DNA from: Clostridia bacterium
Lineage (GTDB): Bacteria; Bacillota; Clostridia; Christensenellales; CAG-917
Length of the DNA: 27,175 nucleotides
Direction: 5' to 3'
NCBI GenBank assembly: GCA_900754695.1
Contig: CAAEDU010000029.1
Location: forward strand, 1-27,175
Shown: positions 8,267 to 16,254 of the stretch, piece after piece
How positions within the stretch are numbered: the first letter of the stretch is position 1
Layout of the letters: the number at the start of each line of letters is the position of its first letter
Notes under the pieces: model-generated
What the model was told of the DNA's origin: nothing
Database searches by the model: none
What the model saw: the letters and a program-made list of their open reading frames with translations, nothing else
Position numbers and translations under genes: made by a program

Positions 8267-8968
8267 TCAGAGTGACCTCAGATAGTCCACTTCGTAGTCG
8301 TTGAGCTCGCGCGAACAGCCGCGTCCCAGCCCTCCGAGACGGAGCGCGCCTATCGCCGTGCGTTTCAGAAAGACCACATTCTTCTCCACGGCGGAGAACA
8401 TGTTGCGGATCTCTCTGTTCCTGCCCTCGGTGACGATCACTTCGAGGCGGCTCAGACCGTTCTCTTCCCCGAGGAGCTTGACCTTGCAGCGGGAATATTT
8501 CACGCCCTCGTAGGTCACGCCTTTCCTCAGGATGGCGAGGTCGCTCTCCTGGATGTCGCCCTCTATCTTGACGATGTAAGTCTTGGGGATCTCCGACGAG
8601 GGATGAGTGAGCTTGTGAACGAGTTCGCCGTCGTCGGTGAACAAAAGCAGCCCTTCGCTGTCGTAGTCCAGTCTGCCCACGGGGACGAGACGGCGGGAGG
8701 TGTCGAGATAGTCGTACACCGTCTTCCTGCCCTTTTCGTCCGAGCGGGTGGTCACGCAGCCCTTGGGCTTGTTGAGCATGATATATTCGTAATGGGTGAC
8801 GGGCACGACCTTTTTGCCGTCCACGAACACCGTGTCGCGCTCGCCGACGTCCACGCCGGGCTCCGCGACCTTCTTTCCGTTGAGAGTCACCCGTCCTTCG
8901 GTGACGAGTTCGTCCGCTTTCCTTCTGGAGCACACCCCGCACTCCGCGAGATATTTGTTGATGCGCAT
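8267..8968 (-). CDS. rluB: RsuA/RluB-family rRNA pseudouridine synthase
   Basis: A 233-residue enzyme with an N-terminal S4 RNA-binding domain (about 1-50, RINKYLAECGVCSRRKADELV) and a pseudouridine synthase domain. The catalytic loop is GRLDYDSEGLLLFT, with Asp101 the expected nucleophile. The YIMLNKPKG and GRNREIRNMF motifs are also present. RluB acts on 23S rRNA in bacteria studied, but RsuA/RluB/RluE/RluF subtypes are hard to separate by eye. It is the first gene of a six-gene operon, 56 nt downstream of a clear sigma-A promoter. In B. subtilis the rluB orthologue also sits near dacB. Confidence 0.9.
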   Translation of the reverse strand: MRINKYLAECGVCSRRKADELVTEGRVTLNGKKVAEPGVDVGERDTVFVDGKKVVPVTHYEYIMLNKPKGCVTTRSDEKGRKTVYDYLDTSRRLVPVGRLDYDSEGLLLFTDDGELVHKLTHPSSEIPKTYIVKIEGDIQESDLAILRKGVTYEGVKYSRCKVKLLGEENGLSRLEVIVTEGRNREIRNMFSAVEKNVVFLKRTAIGALRLGGLGRGCSRELNDYEVDYLRSL

Positions 8969-9024
8969 GATGCCGCCTTCGCCGCGGCGCGGATGCGCGC
9001 GCGGTAATGTTATCGAATGATGAC

Positions 9025-9053
9025 ATTATAACCTCTTTTCCGCCCGGACGCAA
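9025..9053 (-). promoter_or_regulatory. Sigma-A promoter of the rluB operon
   Basis: On the minus strand, TTGCGT (9048-9053), a 17-nt spacer and a perfect TATAAT (9025-9030). It is the only strong promoter seen upstream of the rluB-surE-FAD-cmk-plsC-ispH/rpsA run. Confidence 0.7.
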
Positions 9054-9083
9054 GCGTTGGCGCGGGGCGGCGAAGGCGGACGG

Positions 9084-10052
9084 TCAGTCTTTTAAGAACA
9101 CTATGCCGGCGTTGTCTCCGCTCCTTTTTGCGGGATACTCCGCGGGGGACGGAGCTCCCCTTTCGTCAAAGCGCACCTCGACGCGCTCCATGCCCTCCCT
9201 CCACTCGGGCATAGTGAGGACGTCCGTCATCCCGAAGAGTGCGAACGCGCTGTCGAGGATCCTCTTCGTCTCCGCCCACATGTCGTAGCGGTCCAGCACC
9301 ACGGAGATGAGCTGCATCCCGTCGCGGTAAGCGCCGCCCACGAGACACCTGCCGCTCTTGGTCGTATAGCCCGTCTTGACTCCGTTCGCGCCCTCGAAGG
9401 TGCCGAGCAGCTTGTTCTTGTTGGCGAAATAGCGCCTGCTCTCTCCCTCGCCGACAGTCACGCTGCGGGTGGAAAAGATGCGCCTGAGGTCGGCGTTGCG
9501 GTATGCCTCCGCCGTGATGAGAGCGAGGTCCCGCGCGGTGGTGTAGTGCTCGTCGTCGTGCAATCCGTGGGGATTTACGAAGTGCGAACGCTCCGCTCCG
9601 CACGCCGCCGCGCGCTCGTTCATCATCGCCGCAAAGTGCGGGACGCTCCCGCCCGCCGCGACCGCGAGCGCCACCGCCGCGTCGTTGCCGCTGCGCAGTA
9701 TGAGACCGTAAAGCAGCTCCTCTACGGTCAGTTTCTCGCCCGCCCTCAGATAGACGGAGGAACCTTCCACTCCCGCCGCGACTGCGGGCACGGTCACTTC
9801 GAGGTCGAGAGGCAGCGTCTCCGCGACCACGAGCGCGGTGAGGATCTTGGTGGTGCTGGCGGGATATGCCCTCTCGTCCGCGTTCAGAGCGTAAAGCACC
9901 CGTCCCGTCGTCCACTCGATGACGATCTCCTTCGCGCTCCCCGCGCCCTCGGCGACGCCCCGGAAAGGCATCGCCGTCACGAGCACGGCGGTCAGCGCCG
10001 CAAAAAGAAGCAATGCTCCCGCACGGCGGACAAGGCGGCGTTCACTCTTCAT
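9084..10052 (-). CDS. D-alanyl-D-alanine carboxypeptidase (PBP5 type, S11), DacB/DacF-like
   Basis: A 322-residue exported penicillin-binding protein that trims the terminal D-Ala from peptidoglycan stem peptides. An N-terminal signal or anchor segment (about 10-35) precedes the three active-site motifs: STTK (66-69), SGN (121-123) and KTG (226-228). It is shorter than classical PBP5 and lacks an obvious C-terminal amphipathic anchor. Start ATG 10052, with GAGGGG upstream, overlaps ytfJ by 11 nt, making it the last gene of the lysA operon. In B. subtilis the scpA-scpB-ypuI-dacB order puts the cortex-modifying PBP5* in the same place. A spore cortex role is therefore a context-based inference. 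Confidence 0.9.
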   Translation of the reverse strand: MKSERRLVRRAGALLLFAALTAVLVTAMPFRGVAEGAGSAKEIVIEWTTGRVLYALNADERAYPASTTKILTALVVAETLPLDLEVTVPAVAAGVEGSSVYLRAGEKLTVEELLYGLILRSGNDAAVALAVAAGGSVPHFAAMMNERAAACGAERSHFVNPHGLHDDEHYTTARDLALITAEAYRNADLRRIFSTRSVTVGEGESRRYFANKNKLLGTFEGANGVKTGYTTKSGRCLVGGAYRDGMQLISVVLDRYDMWAETKRILDSAFALFGMTDVLTMPEWREGMERVEVRFDERGAPSPAEYPAKRSGDNAGIVFLKD

Positions 10053-10404
10053 CTTCCCCTCCTTTGACGGCTTTCAGCGCCGCGCGGAGAAGCTCCTTCC
10101 ACTTCTCCTCTTTCTCGACGGCGGCGACGGACAGGAACTTCTTTTCCCTGCCGCAGACGAGAAAGCCCATCGGCGTGACGGTCATGCCGCCGCCGCTCGC
10201 CGCGGCGCAGGGATAACACTCCTTGCCGTCGCTCTTCGGAGAATACTCTCCCCCTCCCGCGACAAAGCCGTAACTCACCCTTGAGACGGGGATCAGCACC
10301 GTGCCGTCCTCCGCGCGGAAAGGTTTGCCAACCACCGCGTCGCAGTCCGTGACCGCACGCAGACTGTCTATCGTTCTCAGCAAAACGTCCTCGATGTCTC
10401 TCAT
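10042..10404 (-). CDS. ytfJ: Spore protein YtfJ (GerW family)
   Basis: A 120-residue protein of the YtfJ/GerW family, found in spores and needed in B. subtilis for some germination properties. It has the family pattern: a short helical start (MRDIEDVLLRTIDSLR), then VIPVSRVSYGFVAGGGEY, and the GGGMTVTPMGFLV segment. ATG 10404 has a strong GGAGG site and overlaps the preceding membrane-protein stop as ATGA. The frame is open further upstream, but that part overlaps the neighbour in another frame. The surrounding operon mixes vegetative (lysA, scpAB) and sporulation genes. Confidence 0.92.
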   Translation of the reverse strand: MRDIEDVLLRTIDSLRAVTDCDAVVGKPFRAEDGTVLIPVSRVSYGFVAGGGEYSPKSDGKECYPCAAASGGGMTVTPMGFLVCGREKKFLSVAAVEKEEKWKELLRAALKAVKGGEDEE

Positions 10405-11003
10405 CTTTCCTCCTCGGGCTTTTTGCCTCGCTCCCCGCCGCGATATGCCGCAGCTATCCGCAGAACGGACAGCACGCTGAGGGCGAGCACTGCTTCCGCC
10501 TCGACGACGAGAGCGGCATGCGGCAGAAAGAACGTTTTCCTGCCGACGACGGGCGGCAGCGCGGAAAGCACAGCCGCCGCTCCTCCCGCAAAGAGAGCGC
10601 CCTCGGCGCACTCCCCGCACCCCGCCGCGACGGAGACGCGACCTCCCGCAAACACCCGCGCGTCCCTCGCCTCGGCAAGAGCGGCACGCACCGCGGCGCG
10701 GGAGGGAAACTCCGCCCGCGTTTTGCAAAAAGAGCGCTTTTCACCGTTGATACGCAGCGTAAAACCCTCTTTTTCGTCACGGAAAGTCGCGGTGAGCACC
10801 TCCGCTCCCGCCACCTCGACCTTTCCCGCAAAGCGCGCGGAGAACACATCCGCATGCACTCTCACCTTGACCCGTACGGGCGCGGTGAGCAGGATGAGCA
10901 GCACTTCCGCCGCTATGAGCGCAAACAAAAAAGCCACATCCTTAGTGTGACTTTTCCGTTCGTTTTTATGTGACGTTTCTGCGGTAGCCCCGCGCCCCCT
11001 CAC
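10401..11003 (-). CDS. Membrane protein upstream of ytfJ, possibly DUF2953 (YtfI-like)
   Basis: A 200-residue protein with one clear N-terminal membrane segment (about 23-42, VAFLFALIAAEVLLILLTAP) directly followed by VRVKVRVHADVF, and a second hydrophobic region near the C-terminus (about 155-190). Position immediately before ytfJ, with a 4-nt ATGA overlap, matches YtfI/DUF2953 genes in other Firmicutes, and the 'TM then beta-rich' layout fits. I do not see a motif that proves the family. GTG 11003 overlaps the scpB stop as GTGA. The region is unusually rich in A, E and R. Confidence 0.7.
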   Translation of the reverse strand: MRGRGATAETSHKNERKSHTKDVAFLFALIAAEVLLILLTAPVRVKVRVHADVFSARFAGKVEVAGAEVLTATFRDEKEGFTLRINGEKRSFCKTRAEFPSRAAVRAALAEARDARVFAGGRVSVAAGCGECAEGALFAGGAAAVLSALPPVVGRKTFFLPHAALVVEAEAVLALSVLSVLRIAAAYRGGERGKKPEEER

Positions 11004-11680
11004 TCATAAACCTGGAATTCTTCGCCTTCCAAAAATTCCGGGATCTCCTCTTCTTCGACGTCGGCGGCGGCTTCGGTCTCCTCGGTGCCTTCGATGGTGC
11101 GGTTGTGGAAGAGGGTGTCCTCGGCGGGAGCGTAGATGTCTTTGAGCTTTTCGAGCACTTCGGTGTAATCGGGAAGGTCGTCGAGGCTCTCGAGTTGGAA
11201 CTTTTTCAGGAACTCGTCCGTCGTGCCGTAGAGGAAGGGTCTGCCGACGGCTTCCTTTCTGCCGACGACATGGATGAGCCCGGCTTTCAGAAGCCCCGAG
11301 ATGGCGTACTCACAGCTTCGCGTCGTGCCGTCGTCGGGAGAGCCGCGCATCTCCTCGAGCTCCGTCCTGGTGATGGGCTGCTGATAGGCGATGGTGGCGA
11401 GCACTTCGAGAAGGGTCTTGCTGAGCTGTCTCTCGCGCAGCGGGGTGAGGATCTCCGCCAACATCTCGCCGTAGCGGGGATTGGAACCGAACTGCACCTT
11501 GCCGTTAAACTCCGAAAGGACGATGCCGCTCGTGCCGGAATACTCCTTTTTGAGTTCCGCGACGATGCTCTCCAGCTTTTTGGTGGTGAGCTCCGGGATC
11601 TTCTCCGCTATGTACTTTTTCTCGATGGGCGTGCCCGCCGCAAAGATGAGCGCTTCGACGGCGTTCTTAATATTTTCCAT
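11000..11680 (-). CDS. scpB: Segregation and condensation protein B (ScpB)
   Basis: A 226-residue winged-helix partner of ScpA in the SMC-ScpAB condensin that organises and segregates the chromosome. Family features are AVEALIFAAGTPIEKKYIAE at the start, LSKTLLEVLATIAYQQPITRTELEEMRG in the middle, and GLIHVVGRKEAVGRPFLYGTT. The C-terminal 40 residues form an acidic tail (EETEAAADVEEEEIPEFLEGEE), somewhat longer than usual. It overlaps scpA by 14 nt and the next gene by 4 nt, so all are probably translationally coupled. Confidence 0.95.
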   Translation of the reverse strand: MENIKNAVEALIFAAGTPIEKKYIAEKIPELTTKKLESIVAELKKEYSGTSGIVLSEFNGKVQFGSNPRYGEMLAEILTPLRERQLSKTLLEVLATIAYQQPITRTELEEMRGSPDDGTTRSCEYAISGLLKAGLIHVVGRKEAVGRPFLYGTTDEFLKKFQLESLDDLPDYTEVLEKLKDIYAPAEDTLFHNRTIEGTEETEAAADVEEEEIPEFLEGEEFQVYE

Positions 11681-12794
11681 CCTCGTCCTCCTTGAAATCC
11701 AGCGGAGCGTCCTCCGCGCCCTCCACCGCGAACAGCCTGATGTCGCCGAAGATCTCGTCCTGTTCGGCGTGCAGTCTGCCGTACTTCATCAGTTCCAGCA
11801 CGGCGAGGAAGGTGGTGACTATGTCGCTGTTGTCGAAGTCCGGCTCGAAGAGTGAGACGAAGGAAAACTCCTTCTCATAGCGCAGGACTTCGAGGATATG
11901 GTTCATCTGATCCGCCACCGAGAACCTGTCCTTCACCACCTTTTTGGGGATGACGGACGCCTGACGGCGGTCGGCGTTGATCATGACGCGCGCGAACGCT
12001 TCCACAAGCTTTGGCAGAGAGAAATTGGTGAGCACCACGCGGTAATCCTTCTCGGAATAGGTGGGCATGCGGTAAAAGCGGTTGATCGTCTCTCTCTCGC
12101 GCAGTTTCTCCGCCTCCTGCTTGATGAGCTGGAAGGCTTTGATCTTGCGCAGGAGCTCCTGTCTCTCCGCCTCGGCGTCGAACGCGAACTCGTCGTCGTC
12201 ATCCTCTTCGCGGGGCAGGATGCAGAGGGATTTGAGATAAACCAGCTTCGCCGCCATCGTGATGAACTCGCCCGCATACTCATAGTCCATCTCCTCCTTG
12301 GGGAGGTTGGTAATGATCTCCACATACTGGCGGGTGATGTCCGAGACAAAGATGTCTTCGATGTCGATCTTCGCCTTGGTGATGAGCTCCAGAAGCAGGT
12401 CGATGGGTCCGTCGTAGTCGCTCAGATGATAGTGTATGACGGGTTTGCCGCCGGCAAGGAACTCGGAGTCCGACATCCCTTCTTCGCCGAGGGTCTCCGC
12501 AGTCTCGAATGTCGCCGAGCGCTCGGACGAGCGCGGGATGTGCCTCTCGTGCACCACCGCTTCCGTCACGATGCGCACTCTCTCACGAGGCTCTGCCTCT
12601 TCCGCCTCGGCAGCTTCTGCGGAGTTCTCTTGCTCCGCCTCGTCCGCCTCTATATCCTCCCCTTCCCTCTCGGGCGCGTCGGTCTCTGCGGGCTCTTCGT
12701 CCCGCACGGGAAAACTCTCCCCGTCCGCGGGGAGCACCGCCTCGGCGTCCTCTGGGGCGCCGAACTCTCGGATGTCGTCGGTCAGTTCATCCAT
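11667..12794 (-). CDS. scpA: Segregation and condensation protein A (ScpA) with acidic N-terminal extension
   Basis: A 375-residue kleisin of the SMC-ScpAB complex. The ScpA domain starts near residue 118 (VIHYHLSDYDGPIDLLLELITKA), followed by ITRQYVEII, the EFITMAAKLVYLKS region, and a C-terminal winged helix (VVTTFLAVLELMKYGRL). About 117 residues precede it, rich in E, D, A and S, and unlike standard ScpA, which usually begins within a few residues of the DGPIDLLL motif. ATG 12794 lies in the last codons of lysA (13-nt overlap) with only a weak ribosome site. An internal ATG (residue 107, MSDSEFLAGG) would give a normal-sized ScpA, but its AGGG lies almost against the start codon. Confidence 0.93.
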   Translation of the reverse strand: MDELTDDIREFGAPEDAEAVLPADGESFPVRDEEPAETDAPEREGEDIEADEAEQENSAEAAEAEEAEPRERVRIVTEAVVHERHIPRSSERSATFETAETLGEEGMSDSEFLAGGKPVIHYHLSDYDGPIDLLLELITKAKIDIEDIFVSDITRQYVEIITNLPKEEMDYEYAGEFITMAAKLVYLKSLCILPREEDDDDEFAFDAEAERQELLRKIKAFQLIKQEAEKLRERETINRFYRMPTYSEKDYRVVLTNFSLPKLVEAFARVMINADRRQASVIPKKVVKDRFSVADQMNHILEVLRYEKEFSFVSLFEPDFDNSDIVTTFLAVLELMKYGRLHAEQDEIFGDIRLFAVEGAEDAPLDFKEDEDGKY

Positions 12795-14092
12795 TCGGGC
12801 ACCGTATTGTTCCTGAGAAGATCGTCATAGGTCTGCGGCTTCACGATATAGTCCGCCCGCTCTCCGTCCACGAGGACGACGGGAGGCACCGCATTGAGGT
12901 TGTAGTTGGAAGCCATGGAGTAGTTGTACGCTCCCGTGGAGAACACCGCGAGGATGTCCCCCGTCTCGGCGTGCTGCAACGGGATGTCCTTTGCGATGAT
13001 GTCGCCGCTCTCGCAGCACTTCCCCGCGATGGTCACGGTCTCGTCCGCGGGCTTGTCCGCCTTGTTCGCGATCATGGCAGAATATTCCGACTCATACAGC
13101 GCATAGCGTGGGTTGTCGAACATGCCCCCGTCCACCGCGACGTACTTTTTCACGCCGGGGAAATCCTTTATGGCGCCCACCGTATAGAGAGTGACGCCCG
13201 CTTCGCCCACTATGCTCCTGCCGGGCTCCACGATGACGAAAGGCTGTTTCAGCCCGTTTTCGGCGGCTTTTTCGCGCACGCGGCGCGCGACGCTCTCCAC
13301 CGTATAGGCATAGCGGCGCGGGGTGAACTTCGGATCCTTGTCCGTATAGTAGATGCCGTAGCCGCCGCCCGTGTCCAGGATGTCGCACACGATGCCCTCG
13401 TCCGCGAGCTTTTTCATGAAGCCGACGGTGATGTCGATGGCTTGGTCGTAAGAGGAATGGTCGTAGATCTGCGAGCCGATGTGCATGTGCAGACCGCGGA
13501 AATTCAGGTGCTCCCTCGCCGCGATGCCGCGGATGACCTCGAGCGCGTCGCCGTTCACGTCAAAGCCGAATTTGCTGAAAGGCGCTGCCGTCACCACCGC
13601 CTCGAAAGTATGGGCGGAAACGCCGGGGTTCACTCTCACCAGCACGTCCTGCTTTTTGCCGAGTTCCCCCGCCTTTTTGTCGATGAGGTCGATCTCGTTC
13701 AGGCTGTCGACGACAAAGAAACCGATGCCGTCGGACACGCCTTCCGCCACCTCTTTCGGGGTCTTGTTGTTGCCGTGGAAGAGGACGTGACCGAGGTCCA
13801 CCCCCGCGCGCTTCACCATCTCGAGCTCCCCGCCCGAGACGACGTCGAACCACAGCCCGTGCGCTGCGGCGAGCTTAGCCGTCGCTATGGTGGCGAACGC
13901 CTTGTTGGCAAAGGCGACCGCGCCCTCGCCCCCTTTGGATACTGCGGCGACGAATGCGTCGCACACCTCGGATATGTACCGCGCATCCATGACGTAGAGC
14001 GGAGTGCCGAATCTTGCCGCAAGCTCCGTCGCCCTGAACCCGCCGATGTAAAGGTTGCCGTCTTTCACATAGAGTGTTTCGCGTGTGTTCAT
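12782..14092 (-). CDS. lysA: Diaminopimelate decarboxylase
   Basis: A 436-residue PLP enzyme converting meso-diaminopimelate to lysine. PLP-binding Lys64 is in AFANKAF. HIGSQI, the GGGYGIYY glycine loop, EPGRSIVGEAG and the active-site CESGD are all present. Start ATG 14092 has GGAG upstream. As the first gene of the operon, it leads scpA, scpB, the membrane gene, ytfJ and the carboxypeptidase, all overlapping. In a sporulator the DAP-to-lysine branch competes with peptidoglycan and dipicolinate supply; the link to cell-wall genes here is inference. Confidence 0.96.
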   Translation of the reverse strand: MNTRETLYVKDGNLYIGGFRATELAARFGTPLYVMDARYISEVCDAFVAAVSKGGEGAVAFANKAFATIATAKLAAAHGLWFDVVSGGELEMVKRAGVDLGHVLFHGNNKTPKEVAEGVSDGIGFFVVDSLNEIDLIDKKAGELGKKQDVLVRVNPGVSAHTFEAVVTAAPFSKFGFDVNGDALEVIRGIAAREHLNFRGLHMHIGSQIYDHSSYDQAIDITVGFMKKLADEGIVCDILDTGGGYGIYYTDKDPKFTPRRYAYTVESVARRVREKAAENGLKQPFVIVEPGRSIVGEAGVTLYTVGAIKDFPGVKKYVAVDGGMFDNPRYALYESEYSAMIANKADKPADETVTIAGKCCESGDIIAKDIPLQHAETGDILAVFSTGAYNYSMASNYNLNAVPPVVLVDGERADYIVKPQTYDDLLRNNTVPEWMN

Positions 14093-14112
14093 CTTTTACT
14101 CCAATCTTGTAT

Positions 14113-14141
14113 AGACTATCATAAGCGGCAGGAAAAGTCAA
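14113..14141 (-). promoter_or_regulatory. Candidate sigma-A promoter of lysA operon
   Basis: On the minus strand, TTGACT (14136-14141) and a weak TAGTCT (14113-14118) are separated by 17 nt, 20 nt from the start codon. The -35 is good and the -10 poor. Confidence 0.4.
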
Positions 14142-14223
14142 ATGCGGAGCGCGTTTACACTCCGCATCCCGCGATAAATTTCAAACGGATCGCAAAGGAA
14201 AGGACGGCGCCGGCGCGCCGTCC
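14142..14223 (-). terminator. Tandem terminator hairpins after the second DD-carboxypeptidase
   Basis: First hairpin after the stop: GGACGGCG/CGCCGTCC (14202-14223), followed on the minus strand by TTTCCTTTG. Second: ATGCGGAG/CTCCGCAT (14142-14167), followed by TTTGACTTTT. The second overlaps the lysA -35 region. Confidence 0.6.
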
Positions 14224-14234
14224 TCACGGTGTCC

Positions 14235-15416
14235 TCATACGCGCGGTGAGCCGATGCGCCGGAAAAGATCCCATATTGAGGCGCGTGCGACGTCCTCCGC
14301 GGCGACGAGGTCGAACTCCCTCACCGCCGTGCCGTCCACGACGAGATAGCCTTTGCCGACGACGTCACCCTTTCTTACGGGCGCTTTCACTTTGTCGGGG
14401 AGCTCGAGCCTGAGCTCCGCCGCGGCTTTGTCGCTGCGCGGCGCGAGCCTTACGATGTCCTCGCTCACGGTCACGCCGACGCTCCTCTCCTTGCCTCCCG
14501 CGACTTTGACGCGCTGAGTGGCAAGTTCGCCCGCACCGAGCAGTTTCTCCGCTTTGAAACTGCCGAAAGCGTGGTTGAACATGGAGCTCACGGCATTGAA
14601 CCTGCTCTTGGAGCTGTCCGCTCCCGCCACCACCGCGATGACGCGCATACCGTCCCGCTCCGCCGTCGCCGCAAGGCAGAACTTCGCCTCGGAAGTGAAG
14701 CCCGTCTTTCCGCCGTCGCAGCCGTTGTAGAATTTGACGAGTTTGTTGGTGTTGGTCATGACGGTGGTGCGCCCGTCGGGATGGACATAGTCCTCGAGCC
14801 ACACTCCCGCGTCCTCGAAATAGACGGGATGGCGGATGACCTCGCGGAACATCAGGGCAACGTCGTGCGCCGTGGAAAAGCTCTCTGCGGCAGGCAGCCC
14901 CGTGCAGTTTGCAAAGCGGGTGTCCTTCATGCCGAGCTCGGCGGCGCGGGCGTTCATGTCGCTCACAAACCCTTCCACGCTCCCGCTCACTCTCTCCGCA
15001 AGCGCGACGCAGCTATCGTTGGCGCTCGCCACGATGATGGACTTAAGAAGGTCGCCCGCCCTGTGCTCCGTGCCCGCGTCGAGAAAGACCTGCGATCCGC
15101 CCATGGACGCCGCGTTCTCGCTCACCGGCACCTTTTCGTCCAAAGAGAGTTCTCCCCTGTCCACCGCTTCGAGGGTGAGCAGTACGGTCATGATCTTCAC
15201 CATGCTCGCGATGGGGAGCCTCTCGTTCTCGTTTTTGGCGTAAAGGGGCGTGAACGTCGCCGCGTCAACGAGATAGGCGCTGCGCCCCTCCGCGGAGAAG
15301 CCCTCCGCTCTCGCCGTCGGGACGAACACCGCACTCACCGCCGCGCACACGCAAAAGAGCGCGACCGCAAGGACGACAAGCAGATTTTTCAGCAAACCGT
15401 GCATTCTGTCTTTCAT
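14235..15416 (-). CDS. D-alanyl-D-alanine carboxypeptidase (PBP5/DacF type, S11), second paralogue
   Basis: A 393-residue exported DD-carboxypeptidase. A hydrophobic signal segment (about 8-33, ending TARAEG) precedes SMVK (71-74), SAN (131-133) and KTG (237-239), the S11 active-site motifs. A C-terminal beta-rich domain (about 285-370) and a final amphipathic-looking stretch (ARASIWDLFRRIG) fit PBP5-type membrane attachment. Start ATG 15416 has GAGGTGG; nine codons upstream are open but unsupported. It differs clearly from the shorter paralogue at 9084-10052, suggesting vegetative versus spore roles, which is inference. It is a single-gene unit with repeat copy B 53 nt upstream. Confidence 0.92.
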   Translation of the reverse strand: MKDRMHGLLKNLLVVLAVALFCVCAAVSAVFVPTARAEGFSAEGRSAYLVDAATFTPLYAKNENERLPIASMVKIMTVLLTLEAVDRGELSLDEKVPVSENAASMGGSQVFLDAGTEHRAGDLLKSIIVASANDSCVALAERVSGSVEGFVSDMNARAAELGMKDTRFANCTGLPAAESFSTAHDVALMFREVIRHPVYFEDAGVWLEDYVHPDGRTTVMTNTNKLVKFYNGCDGGKTGFTSEAKFCLAATAERDGMRVIAVVAGADSSKSRFNAVSSMFNHAFGSFKAEKLLGAGELATQRVKVAGGKERSVGVTVSEDIVRLAPRSDKAAAELRLELPDKVKAPVRKGDVVGKGYLVVDGTAVREFDLVAAEDVARASIWDLFRRIGSPRV

Positions 15417-15468
15417 GATCCACCTCAACGGCAGTATGAGCAAAACGGCGGATATTATGCCGGTCTGG

Positions 15469-15533
15469 CATGCCGGGCAGGAATAATACGAACCAGCCTC
15501 AGAACAATTCTTTTCGGTGCTTTTTGCGCAGCC
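15469..15533 (-). repeat. Dispersed intergenic repeat, copy B
   Basis: Full-length 65-nt copy matching copy A (2230-2293). Minus-strand order: GCAAAAAGCACCGAAAAG, AATTGTTCTGAGGCTGG, TTCGTATTATTCCTG, CCCGGCATG. It ends 53 nt before the DD-carboxypeptidase start, so it may include promoter or leader sequence. No classical 17-nt spaced promoter fits within it. Confidence 0.7.
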
Positions 15534-15624
15534 AAGCGTTGTCCGTCGTTTGTCCGACCGACATCCGGAAGCGGATGGCGCGGCACCCGAACCAACGCAC
15601 TCATCCTGACCGTTTGCTCCCCTC

Positions 15625-16197
15625 TCAGAACCCGACGACGATCACTTTCACGAAGGCGCCCACCAGCACGAAGATCGCAAAATCCGCCGCCATGTTCACT
15701 CCGTACACTTTGAGGAGGACGAGCGCGGAGGTGCGCACTCTGCCGCACCCCACCGCTCTTGCGGCGCGGGCTCCCGCGACGGTCATCGAAAGGAATGTGA
15801 CGAGGAAAAAGGGGGCGTAGATCACCAGCAAATTGACTATGCCCGTTGCGCCGTAGACCGCGACGAGCAGGCACATATATTTGCCGAAAAAGTAGCCGAG
15901 CACCGCGGGAGAAAGCAGGCTCACGGGAGCGACCGCAGGGGCGCACGCAGCCGCGAGCAGCACTCCGTAGCCGAGCAGCACCGCGAATCCCGTCGTGAAA
16001 AACACCTTCACGGCGCCGAACTCCATGTCCGCCCTCGCGACGCGCTCGAACTCCCCTCCCGCCGCGCTTATCGTGACGAATATGCCGATGACGATGCCGA
16101 GGGCGAACACTATGCCGAAGCTCAGCACCGTCTTTTTGTTCTCTTTGAGGAAATCCTTCACGACGCCCCGCGCCGCTCTCAGCCCCGTCATTTTCAT
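15625..16197 (-). CDS. Polytopic membrane protein, possibly SpoIIM-like
   Basis: A 190-residue protein with about five hydrophobic segments: FGIVFALGIVIGIFVTI, FFTTGFAVLLGYGVLLAAA, a central GYFFGKYMCLLVAVYGATGIVNLLV pair, and a C-terminal VLVGAFVKVIVVGF. The basic N-terminus, the position of the first TM and the overall size recall SpoIIM (part of the SpoIIDMP engulfment machinery), but I cannot point to a decisive motif. The start is taken as ATG 16197; no Shine-Dalgarno precedes it, and the ATG lies inside a perfect palindrome (16195-16211). The open frame upstream begins with TTG and looks non-coding. It appears to be a single gene. Confidence 0.6.
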   Translation of the reverse strand: MKMTGLRAARGVVKDFLKENKKTVLSFGIVFALGIVIGIFVTISAAGGEFERVARADMEFGAVKVFFTTGFAVLLGYGVLLAAACAPAVAPVSLLSPAVLGYFFGKYMCLLVAVYGATGIVNLLVIYAPFFLVTFLSMTVAGARAARAVGCGRVRTSALVLLKVYGVNMAADFAIFVLVGAFVKVIVVGF

Positions 16198-16211
16198 ATC
16201 TAATAGATATG
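16195..16211. repeat. Perfect 17-nt palindrome overlapping a start codon
   Basis: CATATCTA-A-TAGATATG, with the membrane-protein ATG (minus strand) as its last three bases. It could be an operator or a small hairpin hiding the start. Confidence 0.6.
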
Positions 16212-16254
16212 TCGTTTTTTTTCTTTTTATGACGACCCTGACCGATGGTGCCGA

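Noticed and set aside
7671..9053. Minus-strand open frame of 460 codons across rluB and surE
   Set aside because: It is an alternative frame of two well-recognised genes, extremely arginine-rich, and crosses their boundary.
12509..14413. Plus-strand open frame of 634 codons opposite lysA and scpA
   Set aside because: Arg/Pro/His-rich translation typical of the antisense of GC-rich genes; it spans two real genes and a terminator.
15480..15510. Sigma-A promoter inside repeat copy B (TTGTTC...TATTAT)
   Set aside because: The spacing between the two hexamers is only 13 nt, and copy C lacks the -10-like half.
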